Assembly (NCBI GenBank): GCA_025403435.1
Contig: CM046354.1
Coordinates: forward strand, 38,108,459 to 38,172,458
DNA: 64,000 nucleotides
Direction of reading: 5' to 3'
Origin: Artocarpus heterophyllus
Lineage: Eukaryota > Streptophyta > Magnoliopsida > Rosales > Moraceae
How positions within the stretch are numbered: position 1 is the first letter of the stretch; each line of letters starts with the position of its first letter. Below are positions 35,847 through 48,700 of the stretch, one piece after another. Under the pieces are notes generated by a model. It did no database searches, was not told the origin of the DNA, and saw only the letters and a program-made list of their open reading frames with translations. Position numbers and translations under genes: made by a program.

Positions 35847-37720
35847 ATGGCGACCAAGACCTCCAAGAAGACTACTGTCAAAGTTTCGTCTGATAAGCCT
35901 CAGGAACGTGAGGTTGTGTGATTGATTGAAGGGAAACTCTCACTCACGACGACTAGGAACCTAGAAAAAAACAAGGAGAAAGCAAAGAAGAAAATAAATG
36001 TTGGGTCTAAGAAGGAGAAATACCCAACCAAGATATCCAAGAAATCTGAAACTGCTGATTGAATGGGTCAAACAGACAGAAGCAACAACTAGTCCTGTGT
36101 CTGCGCAATAGAACCCTAACAGCTATGAACTAAAATAAGTAGTTAACTGGGTAGCTCTGACATTGGTTAAGGCTTTAATTAACCTTCTTTCATATTAGTT
36201 TATGTCTAAAGATGCTGAGAATTAGTTCCATGAGAAGATTCACATGAGACTTATGGTTCCTGAAATTAGGGTTAAATTGGAAGACTTTGAGGAATTTGGT
36301 TTGAAAACCATTCTTGAAAAATTAGGGTTCATGAAAACTGTCTCTTACTCACTCAATCCCTTGCTCTATTTGGTTAGATAGTTCTTTTTGAATATGGACT
36401 CTAGGCTTGTGATGAATTCAATTGTTTTCAATATAATGTTTACCTAAGAGGGAGGCTTGTTGATATTTCTAGTGAAAAATTTAATGTGCTTTTAGGGGTT
36501 CAAGATAATGAACCTTTTGTTGAGATGGATAAGAATGTGAGCATGGCTACCATTGCTAGTGAGTTATCAATGAAGAAGATCACCTCCATCATGAAAATTG
36601 ATAAGGGCAGTGCTTGGTGAGAAGTAGAAGATCAGTCATAGGATCACCATGAACAACTGGTTCTCAGCCAAGCATGCTGGCACAATTTCTGAAGATAGGG
36701 CCCGTTTCATGTATGCTATAGGTATATGTCTCCGTTTAAACATCAGAGAAATCATTAGGACATCAGAGAAATCATTAGGGATTGGATGATTGCTGAGGGC
36801 ACCTGCTGAGGACTAGATAAGAAGATTCTACCATTTCTCCGTCTCATCCACAACATGGCCATTGATCAGGGGATTCAACTGGATAAACATGAAAATCAGA
36901 TACCTATGCCTACCCTACTCACTTCTGCCAGTTTTAGATCATCAGAATTATCCCAAGTCACAACCTTTTAAGAAAAAGTTTTTTTTTTTTTTTTTTTCTA
37001 TGCAGTTCACAGAAACTTTCACTGTATCTATGGATGAAGGAGTTAGATGAAAAATTTCACAAAAATTTCTTGTTTGACATTGGAAAGCTTGGTATAGAGT
37101 TCAATCAGCATCTTAACAAACTAATTAAAAACACAATAAGGTTGAATGACGGTTTTAATAAAATGAAGAAGGAGATTGAGGAGGTTAAAAAGGTGGTAGG
37201 AGTGTTGCATGCTATTGTTGTGAACTATCTCAACTCTATAGTTTCTCCACAACCATCTCTTCCTCCAACTCAAGGGAAGAATGAGGCTATTGTTACAGAG
37301 AAAAAGGATGAAGATGTTGCTACAGAGAAGAAGCCAGAAGAAGAGACTGATGAGGAAAGGTTAGAAGAAGAAGGCTTGAGTTTTGAGGAAGAAGAATCTC
37401 AAGAAGAATCCATATAAAGCTTGGGTCTGACCAATTTGTTTTAAGTGTAGCTAAGCCTTTGTAGTAGGTACCCTCTCTGTCAAAAGCTGAACAGAAGGAA
37501 GCATCCAGCTCTGAATCCAAAGAAGAGTCTGGAGAAAACTCGGGATCTAAGGAGGAGAAGGACTCAGCTGAACTAGGGAAGCCTACGTAAGTGGTCATAG
37601 CTGCAGCTTCCTCTGTGCAGACAGTTCCAGCTTCTTTGTAGCCAGTTCAGACAGGATTAGCACAACAGCCAGCCAAGACCACCAAGACCACTGTAGTTCC
37701 ATCCATCGGATGCCTAAAGT
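35847..37720 (+). pseudogene. SIRE-like post-pol (env-position) ORF remnant with coiled coil
   Basis: The ATG at 35847 starts MATKTSKKTTVKVSSDKPQE, a basic Lys-rich N-terminus, with a stop soon after. A later piece (37034-37417) is strongly charged: KNTIRLNDGFNKMKKEIEEV has heptad-like spacing, then a P-rich stretch and an acidic tail rich in EEE. The acid-Ser pattern continues to about 37600 in another frame. No signal peptide or convincing membrane helix was seen, so an envelope function cannot be claimed. Its position between RNase H and the 3' LTR is that of the extra ORF in SIRE-type elements. Confidence 0.55.
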
Positions 37721-38009
37721 GATTTCTTTTGATTATTTATGTTAATATTTCTCCTGCTAAGATACTTACTTGCTTATGTTTTATTAGTATTACTTAGGTT
37801 TTTATGTTTTTACTCGTTATTTACTCAAGGGGAGTTATTTGTTTTGTTTAGGGGGAGCAGTTTAATCTTAACTTTTTCTACGTAGGAGGCACATTTTGGT
37901 TACAGTTACCCATTTTGTTGTGATCATGATTGCAATAACCATGTTCATTGACCTGAGATGATATGCACAGTCTAACTCTATTTTGTAAGTCTTATGTTTT
38001 AATCCTAAG

Positions 38010-38026
38010 GAAGTCGAAGGGGGCGA
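38010..38026 (+). other. polypurine tract of the SIRE-like element
   Basis: GAAGTCGAAGGGGGCGA directly precedes the LTR. Another G-rich run, TTTAGGGGGAGCAG at about 37848-37861, is a possible second tract. Confidence 0.55.
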
Positions 38027-38027
38027 T

Positions 38028-39353
38028 TTTTAGGGTTTTTGGATACCCTACAAGTGCGCAATTTATACATGCATATTGATTGACTTCATGGGATCAAAAG
38101 GATTTAATCTAAAATTTTATTTTTAACTCATTTCATTCATATTATGTCGTCATTATGTTTTGAATTTTATTTCAGCTCATTATGTCGTCATTGTGTGCTT
38201 TAGATGTGGTTATCAGGATTCAAGGTTGATTAAATTTTAAATTCAAATGATCCGGTTATTTACGTTATGGCAAGTTATCTTGTGTTTTCTAGATTTGATT
38301 CAGATTATGAAAGGAGTTTATGAAAGGAATATTTTGGGGATAATTTTAAAGACACTAGCTAGAGATTGTGTTGTTCAAATTCAAATTTGAGTCCAAGATC
38401 ATTCTATCCATTTGAATTTGAGGTGGTTAAGTTAATTGGGACTTAACTGTATCTTGATTAGTTTAATAAATTAACTTAATAACATTTGTAGGTTCTATAT
38501 GGATTTTTTTAGATAAACTCAAAATTTATTTGAGTTTTAAAATTTAGAGCTTTATAGATTTTTGTGTGAAGTTTTAAATTTTGAAATGCAATTTTTTTGT
38601 AGTGCGTGTAGACATGCCAAAAAGATCGCTAACATGGCAACATCCACAAAGATTACGCATTGTTAGTACAACTGTTTTTAGAACTTTACTTGTCCGAGAA
38701 TCATGCTTATCTTTAGCAACTAAGTTCTATCTTTTAGTTGAATAAGTTAGAATTCCTAGGATTTAGAGGAGGAACCTAGACACTTTCTATACCTAGGCTT
38801 CGCTTATTTAAGGAAGTCAAATTGTGACTTCTGAGTTAGAGCTTCAATGTGAGAGAAAAACTTGAGTAATAAACCCAATGCTTTTAGACTATCATATTGC
38901 TTTCATCTTTGTGTTGCCTTAGTACCTTTGCTCCAATCCAGAAGATCCGAAGAGAAGGCATTCATAGATTGAAGGCTCAAAGTAGCTAGGTGTACCGAAA
39001 GTGAGCAAAGACGGCTTGGGTAGAATGAGGAGTCTGAAGGTGTGCGAGCCGCAGGAGGATTAACGTGGATTTCAAGAATGGTGTAGATACTAGGCTTTCT
39101 TGTAATTCCAAATCTTATATTCATAATTCGATATAGTGGATCCTTTTTATCCTTAGTGTAAAGCAGCACCGATGTTTTTTCCTGCAAAGGATTTTGACCG
39201 CGTTAAAGAGCCAATATCGCTGTGTTCATTATTTATATTTCCACATTTTCTGTTTACATAGTGTTCTAGTATTGGTTATTGTTTTGCACATGGTATGGTT
39301 AATTTGTTCTGTGTGTACAAAACAACATTTACTTTTATTTATCAGGTCTTACA
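38028..39353 (+). mobile_element. 3' LTR of the SIRE-like element (about 1.33 kb)
   Basis: It starts TTTTAGGG, probably a mutated TGTTAGGG, after the purine tract and is taken to end at GGTCTTACA. Inside, TATTTAAGG at 38809-38817 resembles a TATA box and AATAAACCC at about 38868 a polyadenylation signal. With no 5' LTR in the window the exact end is uncertain. Confidence 0.55.
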
Positions 39354-42300
39354 ATTGACATGGCATGGACTTTAGGAGATGATTAAAAAATGAGAAAAAA
39401 TAGAGGTATAAGTGGAATAAAAACTTTATACTCTACAGCTTAGTGACACAAATAATTTTGTAAATATTGAATTTTTTAACACATGAAAGACAAAATCGTT
39501 AAAGACATGCTAAACATACACGCATTTGTTCTTTTTATTAGTCTCTTTCCTTCTCATTTATAAACTTATTCTCAATTCTCGCTCCTCACTTGGTCATCAT
39601 TTCTTTTCATTTTCTATTCTTTTTTATTTTTATTTTACTATCTCTTTTATAAAACTCTCACCTACATTATTAAATATCTCATTATTATTATATTAAATTA
39701 TTTTTTTAATAGATATATTTACCATTAGCATGTTGTCAGCGTTCACAAATTAATTATCTATGGAAAGAAACATTTCGTTTGTATTCAATGTACTTTTTTT
39801 CTAAACAAAAGACATGGTTTAATAGAAAATAAAATGAAAACTTCACCTTGTTTAGCAAAGCTGGTTTATAACACCGCTTTGGGTTATCGTCTTGTTTATG
39901 TCGCTTATACTTGATAAAAAAGCCCTCCTCCTAACTCTAAATCTACATTTCTTTCTTTTATGTAAAAAAGTATAGTTTAACTTGAACATTATTTATTTAT
40001 TTATTTTTATAAAAATTTAAACTAAAGAATTAAAACTTAAAAGGCATGACTATTAGGAAAAAAACAGTATGATCGGAGCAAAAATGATAATGATAATAAT
40101 AGAAAAGATATGCACAGAAGGCCAAAAAAATAAACCGAAAACAATGGCCCTATTTGGTATTGTTTTGAAAATTTTTGAAAATATTTTTGCACGTTTTTTA
40201 TGCAAAAATTTTAAAAACACTCTCAGCATAATTCTTTAAAAATTCTTATTTTTTAAAATAAAACCATTTTTACTTATTTTAAAAATACTATTAAATGGAC
40301 CAATTATGGGTCCCCTATAGCAATGATGTTTTTGTTACCACCCATTAGACTTTAGCCTCATGTGTCTTTTCTTTTAGGGTATTTAAAAGAGTAGTTTAAA
40401 CCATTAGTTAGAGTTTACGAAGTGTAGTATGTGAGAGCATTATACTGTGACTTTTTACTATAACATATGAAAATTTTACACTATTTACTATTTAAATTAT
40501 TAGTTTAAACTACTCTTTCAAATTGTTATTTGTTTCAAGGAGAAAAGAATGGAAAGCGTAAAAAGATCTTGACATGTGTACGGATAGAAAGATGGCATGA
40601 AAGCAAAACAATACGGTTGAAGATGTGATTAAAAAACAAACGAGTAAAAAACCAAAAACAAGAGGGGCAAAAGAGAAAAAAAAAAAGTCGACAAACATTT
40701 GCTGGCTCCAAGACTTAATAGACGTGTAGGTGTGGAAAAGTTGTCAGCTATTTTACTAAAACACCCTCATATTTTAATTTTATGTGCTTGGCATCTGATC
40801 AATTCCATACAAAACTTAATGCATGTTAGTTCATTTAGTCGTTTTGCACCTAAAATGAGTATGTTAAACCTATTTCAGCCTAAAAAAGGATTATATGGCG
40901 CCATTTTAAAAAGGTTAGGGACCTTCTAAGTTATTTACTCTTATTTTTATTAAAACTTTTTTTTCCTCTCATCAATTCATTTTAGCAAATACTATGTTGG
41001 TGTTAACTATTACTATATATATTAAGGGCTTATTTGTTTCGTGGTTTAAATCACGGTTCGAATTATTTTGCTATAGTATTTTCTCTCACAAAAATTTAAA
41101 TCTTTATTCAAATACTTTATTCAAATACTCGAACCAAACGGGTTCTAAAAAATAATAAAATAGTAATTGAAATTTTAATATGGGATAGAACTTACAAAGT
41201 TAATCGTACGTGGACCTAACTAGGTTTTTTAAATGTGGCTTTCACAAGTAATTCTTTTCTAATTGCTCTATTTAAATAACTTTTCTCGAATATGACGTCA
41301 CAACGTATTTTTCTTTTCATATTTTCCTCTTAAGTAGTGTTTTGATTGCTTTGTCTCGTCGAAATCTTTTCTTAAAAATGTTCCCTTGTTAACTAGCTAT
41401 ATCCACTGTCATCAAATTTTAGTTCTTTTGGTACGTGCGCAGCATTCCCATGTATCAATTTAATGGTCATTTTTATTGCTCCTCCTAAAATATTGTTATA
41501 GGTTATCAATCAAATTAAGTATAAACTGACCTTTCAGGGAAAAAAAAATATAAACTGACAAATCCTAATATTTCAAGGAAAAATTTAAACAAAAATTATT
41601 AAAAGAAAATTTAACCTCCTTGCTTAGAACTCGCCAGGGAAGGATTTTGAAATCAGAAATTTTGGGTTTTTTTATAGGTTGTTTTGTTTTTGTTCTTTTT
41701 CTTCTTCTGTTTTATGTTTCATTTTCTTTTTTTTTTTTTAAGGGCAATGTATATTTTTCGTCTGCTACCATTTTGTTTCGTTTTCTTATTTTTTTGGAAG
41801 ATTTTTCTTATGTTTTGTAATTTTTAGTTTTTTTTTAATTATTTCTGCAGTTTTCACTTATTTAAAAACTTAAATGTAGAACGTTCAATGTTCAATTGAA
41901 ATGTTGGCTGTTTACAAAACACATATTTTGGTCATTGTTATTTTTTTCCTTTTTTGTTTTCTTTTTAATTAATCTCTGTTGTTATAAATTTTTTTGATGC
42001 CCTAGCTCCCACCAAGGTTTTGAACCTTATTTTTATCCTTTTATACATAGATCCAACCACTAAAATAAATATTTATGACAAACGAGGACATCTTAGTTAA
42101 TTATAAGTCCTGAAATTATATTAAGTTCTACTAAAAAGTGGTGGCATCCTCTTTTTTTATCAAAAAATAAATATTTATTTTTATTCATAAATTTTTTAAA
42201 TAGTTTTTAATTGTCCCATAAAAATATTTTACTATGATTTTTTTTTTTCAAACCACTTGAGTAAAATAAATTAATAGATTAAGGATTTAATTTGAAAGGT

Positions 42301-42724
42301 AAGTTCAAGAGTTATTTATGAAATTAACTCTTAAATTGCTGTTTTCTTTTTTAAAAAAATTGTGAAATTAATCATTTGTGAGATTAATTTTTAAATTTTT
42401 GTTCTCGTTTTAAGGAAAAAAAAGGTCAAACGTCATTTGTTTTCAGTTTTTATTTTTTATTTTGTTTTTGTTTTTTTTGTTTTTTTGTTTTTTTTTTGTC
42501 AAACTCGCTCGGACGGATATTCCTCCGTTGGAACTTTAAAAAAAAAAGGAAATACCATCTTTAATTTTTCAGCAGTAGAGACTTTTGGATCTGAGATGGG
42601 TTTCGTTAGATTTTATGCGACAATGATCACAACATTCATTTTGCTCTTCTGAAACTCCGATTCTCTTTTTGGCGTTTGCTATATGTTTTTTTAATAGCTT
42701 AATTTATTTCCAAATTCCAGCGCC
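39354..42724. other. AT-rich intergenic region upstream of NC2-alpha
   Basis: No gene was recognised. It holds the MITE at 40376-40525, a weaker MITE-like segment at 41035-41145 (CGTGGTTTAAATCACGGTTCGAA), and T-rich stretches with spurious open frames. The NC2-alpha promoter and leader are expected in the last few hundred bases. Confidence 0.55.
40376..40525. mobile_element. MITE with long terminal inverted repeats
   Basis: The left end has AGAGTAGTTTAAACCATTAGTT and the right end has AATTATTAGTTTAAACTACT followed by CTTT, forming an imperfect inverted repeat about 150 bp apart. The internal words GTGAGAGCATTATACTGTG and CTATAACATATG match the MITE at 59694-59846. The target duplication was not resolved. 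Confidence 0.65.
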
Positions 42725-45700
42725 ATGAGGAAGAAGCTCGATACCCGTTTCCCTGCAGTAAGTTCTTCTTCTATGTGATTATTCTTTTCTTACTTCGATT
42801 TTGTTTTTTCCTTTCGATTCTCTTCGGGAAAGGATTTTACTTTTTAGGTATTCCCATTAATGCGAATTGAATCTCCTCTATTGGGTCTTTTTTTTTTTTC
42901 CTCCTTTCTCCGATTTGAATAGCTATTCTGGGTGTATAATTGTTGTTGGACGCATTTGATTCGACCTCGATCTGGGTCATTTCTTGTTCTAGATTTGTAT
43001 TGAAATGTTGAATGTCCGATTAGAGTTTCCTTTACATCTCGTCTTAGAAATTAAGATCCCGTGGTTTAGATCATGGCTGGTTTTACGTGGGTTTTCATGG
43101 AGATCACGTTCGTTTGTGTGATTCATGTGACTAAAGCTGCGATTATTTTGGGTATTTTGGAGTCTTTTTTTAGTATTTATCCTGATTATTATATTATTCA
43201 TTGTTGGGTTTCTTTGATTTGGGATCTTTTCGTGCAAAGGAAATATGCTTAATTTGTTTTCTTTAGGAAATGGTATTTAACTGAGAGGAGTTTAACTTGT
43301 AGGGTAATTTTTCTGGGCGGCTTGATTTTAGTAATTTGGGACCTGAATGAATTGTGGATAGTTGTTGATCCATATGATTCTTTGTAGTTTATGCTTTGTG
43401 GGCGTTGCCTATTTTATTAGTTTCTCTCAAAATATATTTCGAATTCCATTGATTTGATGATGGGAACTGGGTTGATGTTGTTGCTGTCTTTCAATTATTT
43501 TCCCTCCAAAGTTTGGTTGGACGTGGAAGGGCTTTGATGTTCTTTGCTATGAAGGCTGTTTTTGGTCATGGATAAATAGCGAACTATTTAAGGCAAAATT
43601 TTAAAAGTATTCCTTTTGTTCTGTATTTCGATATTTATCCTTTCAAATAGACGCTAGTTTTTGGCATTTTTAGTTTTTGGAAACATAGGGGTGAAAAATG
43701 AATTAAGGCAAAGAATAGGGAAACTTTTTGAATTTTTGCTACATAATTCGATTCCAAATTTAGATCGCATGAGCTTCTTTTTCCTTGGGAACTTTTAAAA
43801 CTTTCGCTACATAATTTGATTACATAATTTGATTGCTGATTTAGATCACATGAGCTCCTTTCTCACGTTAATTCTAAACTCTTTAAGAGACTCGGACAGG
43901 ACTCATGGCTTTTTAGTCTTTATTGTGGCCCTTGAGGTTCGAACATGCGCATTTTCCACGATAAATTTCTTTATCTCAAATCTCATGCTGATGTCCCTTG
44001 ATGTCACTCTGATCACTTTTGCACTCGTGCTTCTTTCACTCTACTTACCTTTGTTGCCTGATTTAGATATCTTCATTATACATGGGAGGTGGAGGGTTCC
44101 ATTATGGTAGACTTGCCCTTTGTTTAAATCCTGACGTCAGAGGATAAGAAATCATATTATTTCATAAAAGTGTTTAAAACAATTTTTTCTGCTGCAGTTA
44201 GTGGTAGCAGAGTAGGGGTTAATTTTTTCCTTGAAGTTACTATATCATTCCTTCAATGATCAATATAACTTGAAATTGTAGAGAAAGCTTCTCAGTTGAT
44301 TGCTTACTGCAGTTATTAATATTTCCTCTTCGGAATGGTGAGGGTGCCTAAGTTTATAACTACAGGTTATTGGTGATATTTATTGTTTGGACTTGGAAAT
44401 ATAGCATACATACTTGGTGTAAGTAGAGAGTTTGTAACATTAATGGAAGAGATGAAGATGCATTAGTAATCATATTTTTTTGATGGATTTCAAAACGATA
44501 ATCATGGATAGCATTAGCAATAGAGTAATAAAGACTAGCAATAGTGTTTAATATGCCAAGTGTGGTTGTGAAGGTGGAGTGAAGATGGGAATATTGATGA
44601 TAGAAGCATTGGCTCTGATGATATGGGTGATGATTGGTATGAGACTCAATAGTGTTTGTTACATCATGATTGTTATGTTGTCTCCACTGTACTCAGCAGT
44701 AGTAGAAGTGGTTGCATTAACGGTTCTCTTTTGACAGTAAATGGTAGTTGGTGCTAATTTTAGCTGTAAAGAATTGCAGCATATTTGAGAAAAACATTTG
44801 ACTGGGACTTTGTTCTTGAAATGTTAAGAATATCTTGATTCCTTGAATTCTTGAATAGAAAAATAGTTCCCTCAAAAAAATAAATAGCCAATAGAGATGA
44901 ATATTGTTTTTTTTTTTTTTGAGATATTATGAAAGTGCTTTGAAGTCATTGCAATAACTAAGTGGTTGTTGCAGCAATGACTTTTGTTAGCCTCTATTAC
45001 TTTAAGAGATGCAGCGTGCAATAGCATCTCAATAGACTCCAGAGAGGATCCCGGTTTGACTTCTATTGAATGGTTTCAGTAATCCAAGCGGCGGGCGGAA
45101 TGTGCCCCTCCTTTCTGAACTTGCTTGCTTTACTGGTTTTAGGCTCTGAAATCGATGTTGTTGGCTGCCAACGGAATCTTTCTTCTAGATGAGCCAAACC
45201 AGTGTACCATGATATTTATGTGAGATTCTATGATATTGTTCTTAAACAAGTCCCAGAGAGCGGTACCCTATAGCTATGACACTATGCTTGTGTAGATCCT
45301 TGATGCCACAGAGGAAGTCAGTAAAGATGGTATATCTTTGGCAATCATCACTAAATTGTCCAACCGGATAAATTTTTTTGAGAGACCGACTTTAAGAACC
45401 AACATAATTTTGACCACAAGCATTATGTAACTATGTTTGATGCCTCATTCATGAAAGAGTGATAATAATGTGATTGTAATTGAATATCAATATTTTGTTT
45501 CTATCTTTTCACTTGTCATGATGGTATCTAAAGAAGTTATCATTTTGCGCAGTCTCGAATTAAAAAGATAATGCAAGCTGATGAGGACATTGGAAAGATA
45601 GCGTTGGCAGTTCCTGTTTTAGTCTGTGAGTAGCCCTGACTTTCTTCTATAGTAGATTTCAGCTTGAAGAGTTTGTTATTACTTTTTTTTTGTTTTCGTT

Positions 45701-48700
45701 ATATTCTTCTTAGTATTAATGCAGCCAAGGCATTGGAATTATTTCTGCAAGACCTTTGTGATCGTACATATGAGATAACCCTTCGAAGAGAAGCGAAGAC
45801 TATGAATTCTCTGCATTTGTAAGTGAAGGATGTCTTTCTCATGTACATTCTACTTGTCAACGATTTGAAACTGACACAAAGTAACCTAGCTTTTTCAACT
45901 TCAAAAAAAAAAAAAAAAAATCACATGAGTAAGATGTACAGTTTTTAAGGAGAGATTTTGACACACTAATTAATATGGGTTATCTTTCATCACTAAGAAC
46001 AGTAGGTTTAACATTTTCATTTTACGATGCAAAATGGAAAATGAAGTAGGTGTTTGGTTAGAAATTTGAGACCTATTAATCTTTGAAAAGACAACTTGAA
46101 CTTAAAATTGTACCCAATTTCAAGTTTTATTCGCCCCTATATGTGGAATAAATTAAGGAAATCAGTTTCCTGATTTTTAGGACCTGCATAATCTAAGTTT
46201 AGGATATTTTAGGTTGTTCCGATTATGTTATTTCCTTTTATTTAGGTAATTTAGTTTCTTAGTTAGTTGTGATTTTTTTAAGAAAGGAGTTGGTCAGATT
46301 ATGTGGCAACCCTTCTATAAATATTGTAATCTCTATTCAGGATACATAGAATAAAAACTTCATTTGGTCAGATTATGTGGCAACCCTTCTATAAATATTG
46401 TAATCTCTATTCAGGATACATAGAATAAAAACTTCATTCTCAAATTCTACTTTATGGTATTAGAGCCTGTTCTCTAAAAACCTGATCCTATGGCTACCAA
46501 TCCTCTATCTCCTCCTCCTCCTTCTTCTGCCATTGCTCCTACTCCTGTCCCAGAAACTGCTATTGTTCAAAATCCGGGCAGTTCTGATATCTCTGTTCCC
46601 GCCATAACCATTCACAAACTCACAGGCCAAAATTATGTCCAATGGTCTCAATCAGTTTTGATGTTGAAGAATTTGAAGAGTTGAGAAGAATTTGAAGAAT
46701 ATTTTCTTCTGCATATTTCACATGAATGTACAGCAGTATTTATAGGACAAAAAAAACAGAAAATCAGTCACTAATCTAGGGATACAGCTAAGGGACAGCT
46801 AACAAATCTCCTACATATCTAAATCAAATAATCAGCTATCCAAATTCCTGATTTGCAGCCCATATTGCAGCCTATACAACTCAGCAAATCACAAGAAAAA
46901 ACTCAGCCTAATTTCCGAGAATCAATCTTAGAAATTCTACACTCCCCCTCAAGCTGGCTGATAGATATTAATCATTCTCAGCTTGGAATTAAGCTCTTCA
47001 AAGGTGATTCGAGGTAATGCCTTGGTGAGTACATCTACAATTTGATGACGAGTTGGTGTATACAGAAGGTCCACAATTTTTTCATCTAACTTTTCTTTGA
47101 TGAAATGTCGATCAATTTCCACATGTTTGGTTCGATCATGATGAACTGGGTTTCTGGCAATCCTTATGGCAGCTTGATTGTCGCAATACATGTTGACAGG
47201 TTCAGTGGTTGTGATTCCCAGTTCATTGAGTAGTCTTCTTAACCACATTCCTTCACAAATCCCATGAGCCATTGCTCTAAATTCAGCTTCTGCACTGCTT
47301 CGTGCGACTACCGACTGTTTCTTTCTTCGCCATGTTACAAGGTTCCCCCACACAAATGTACAGTATCCAGTGGTAGACCTGCGATCAACTGTAGAGCCTG
47401 CCCAGTCAGCATCTGTAAAGACTTCAATTTTCCTGTTGGGATTCTTACTAAAGTACAGTCCTTTTCCTGGTGTCATCTTGAGATACCTAAGTATTCGATA
47501 GACTGCCTCCATGTGTTCTTCAGTGGGTCGGTTCATGAATTGACTTACGACACTCACAGAGAAACCAATATCCGGTCTAGTGTGGGATAGGTAGATGAGT
47601 TTTCCTACCAGTCTTTGATAGCGGCCTTTGTCCACAGGTGCAGAGTCTTCTTTTATTCCAAGCTTCACCGTTGAGTCCATGGGAGTTTCAGCTGGCTTAC
47701 ATCCCATCATTCCAGTTTCCTTGAGAAGATCGAGTACATATTTCCTCTGAGAGACGGAGATTCCTTTCCTTGTTCGGGCGACTTCCATTCCTAGGAAATA
47801 TTTGAGATTTCCTAGGTCTTTGATCTCAAACACCCTGGCAAGGAGTTCCTTGAGTTTATTTATTTCTGCTGTAGAATTGCCTGTCAAAATAATATCGTCT
47901 ACGTACACAATTAGAACAACTATTTTTCCAGCAAGAAAATGCTTGATGAAGAGCGTGTGGTCTGTTTGGCATTGATTATACCCATATCTCTTCAAGACTT
48001 TGGAAAATCTGTCGAACCAGGCACGTGGAGACTGTTTAAGTCCATACAAGGACTTCTTAAGTTTGCAGACTCTGTTGGCTGTAGCAGGAGATTCAATCCC
48101 AGGAGGAATGTCCATATAGACTTCTTCTTCAAGATCACCATTGAGAAATGCATTCTTGACATCTAATTGGTAAAGAGGCCAATCCAAGTTAGATGCCAAA
48201 GAGAGGAGAACACGAATGGTGTTGAGTTTTGCTACAGGTGCAAACGTTTCCTGGTAGTCAATCCCATATGCTTGAGTGAATTCCTTAGCCACGAGGCGAG
48301 CCTTGAATCTTTCCACACTTCCATCTGCTTTGTGTTTGATTGTAAAAATCCATTTACACCCAACAGCTCGTTTTCCTGATGGCAATTTTGAGAGTTCCCA
48401 GGTCTTGTTTTTCTCTAATGCACTGATTTCTTCAAGGATAGCAGCCTTCCATTCAGGTATTTGAATAGCTTCATGAACGGAATTGGGAACCTGTACTTGA
48501 TCAAGACTACTGATAAAGGCCTTATAACTTGGTGAGAGATTTTTATAGGAAACAAAGTTGTAGATTGGGTGGTTTGTACAAGATCTTACACCTTTCCTTA
48601 GAGCAATTGGCCAATTCAGATCATTGAAAACCGGCTCAGTAATATGTGGTTCAGAGATTTTACCTTGAGAACTGTCAGGATGGCCTGTACTCAGGTTGGA

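Larger units (their letters stand above)
30869..39353 (+). mobile_element. decayed SIRE/Maximus-like Ty1-copia element lacking its 5' end
   Basis: The order is gag zinc knuckle, protease, integrase, RT, RNase H (copia order), then a long post-pol region with a coiled-coil ORF remnant, a polypurine tract and an LTR. The 5' LTR and most of gag are gone; the left edge is the gypsy LTR at 30868. Every coding block carries stops and frameshifts. A copia element with an extra ORF after RNase H is typical of the SIRE lineage. Confidence 0.78.

Noticed and set aside
41620..42652. Plus-strand frames rich in Phe and Leu upstream of NC2-alpha
   Set aside because: They are translations of T-rich DNA that mimic membrane proteins; no conserved motif is present.
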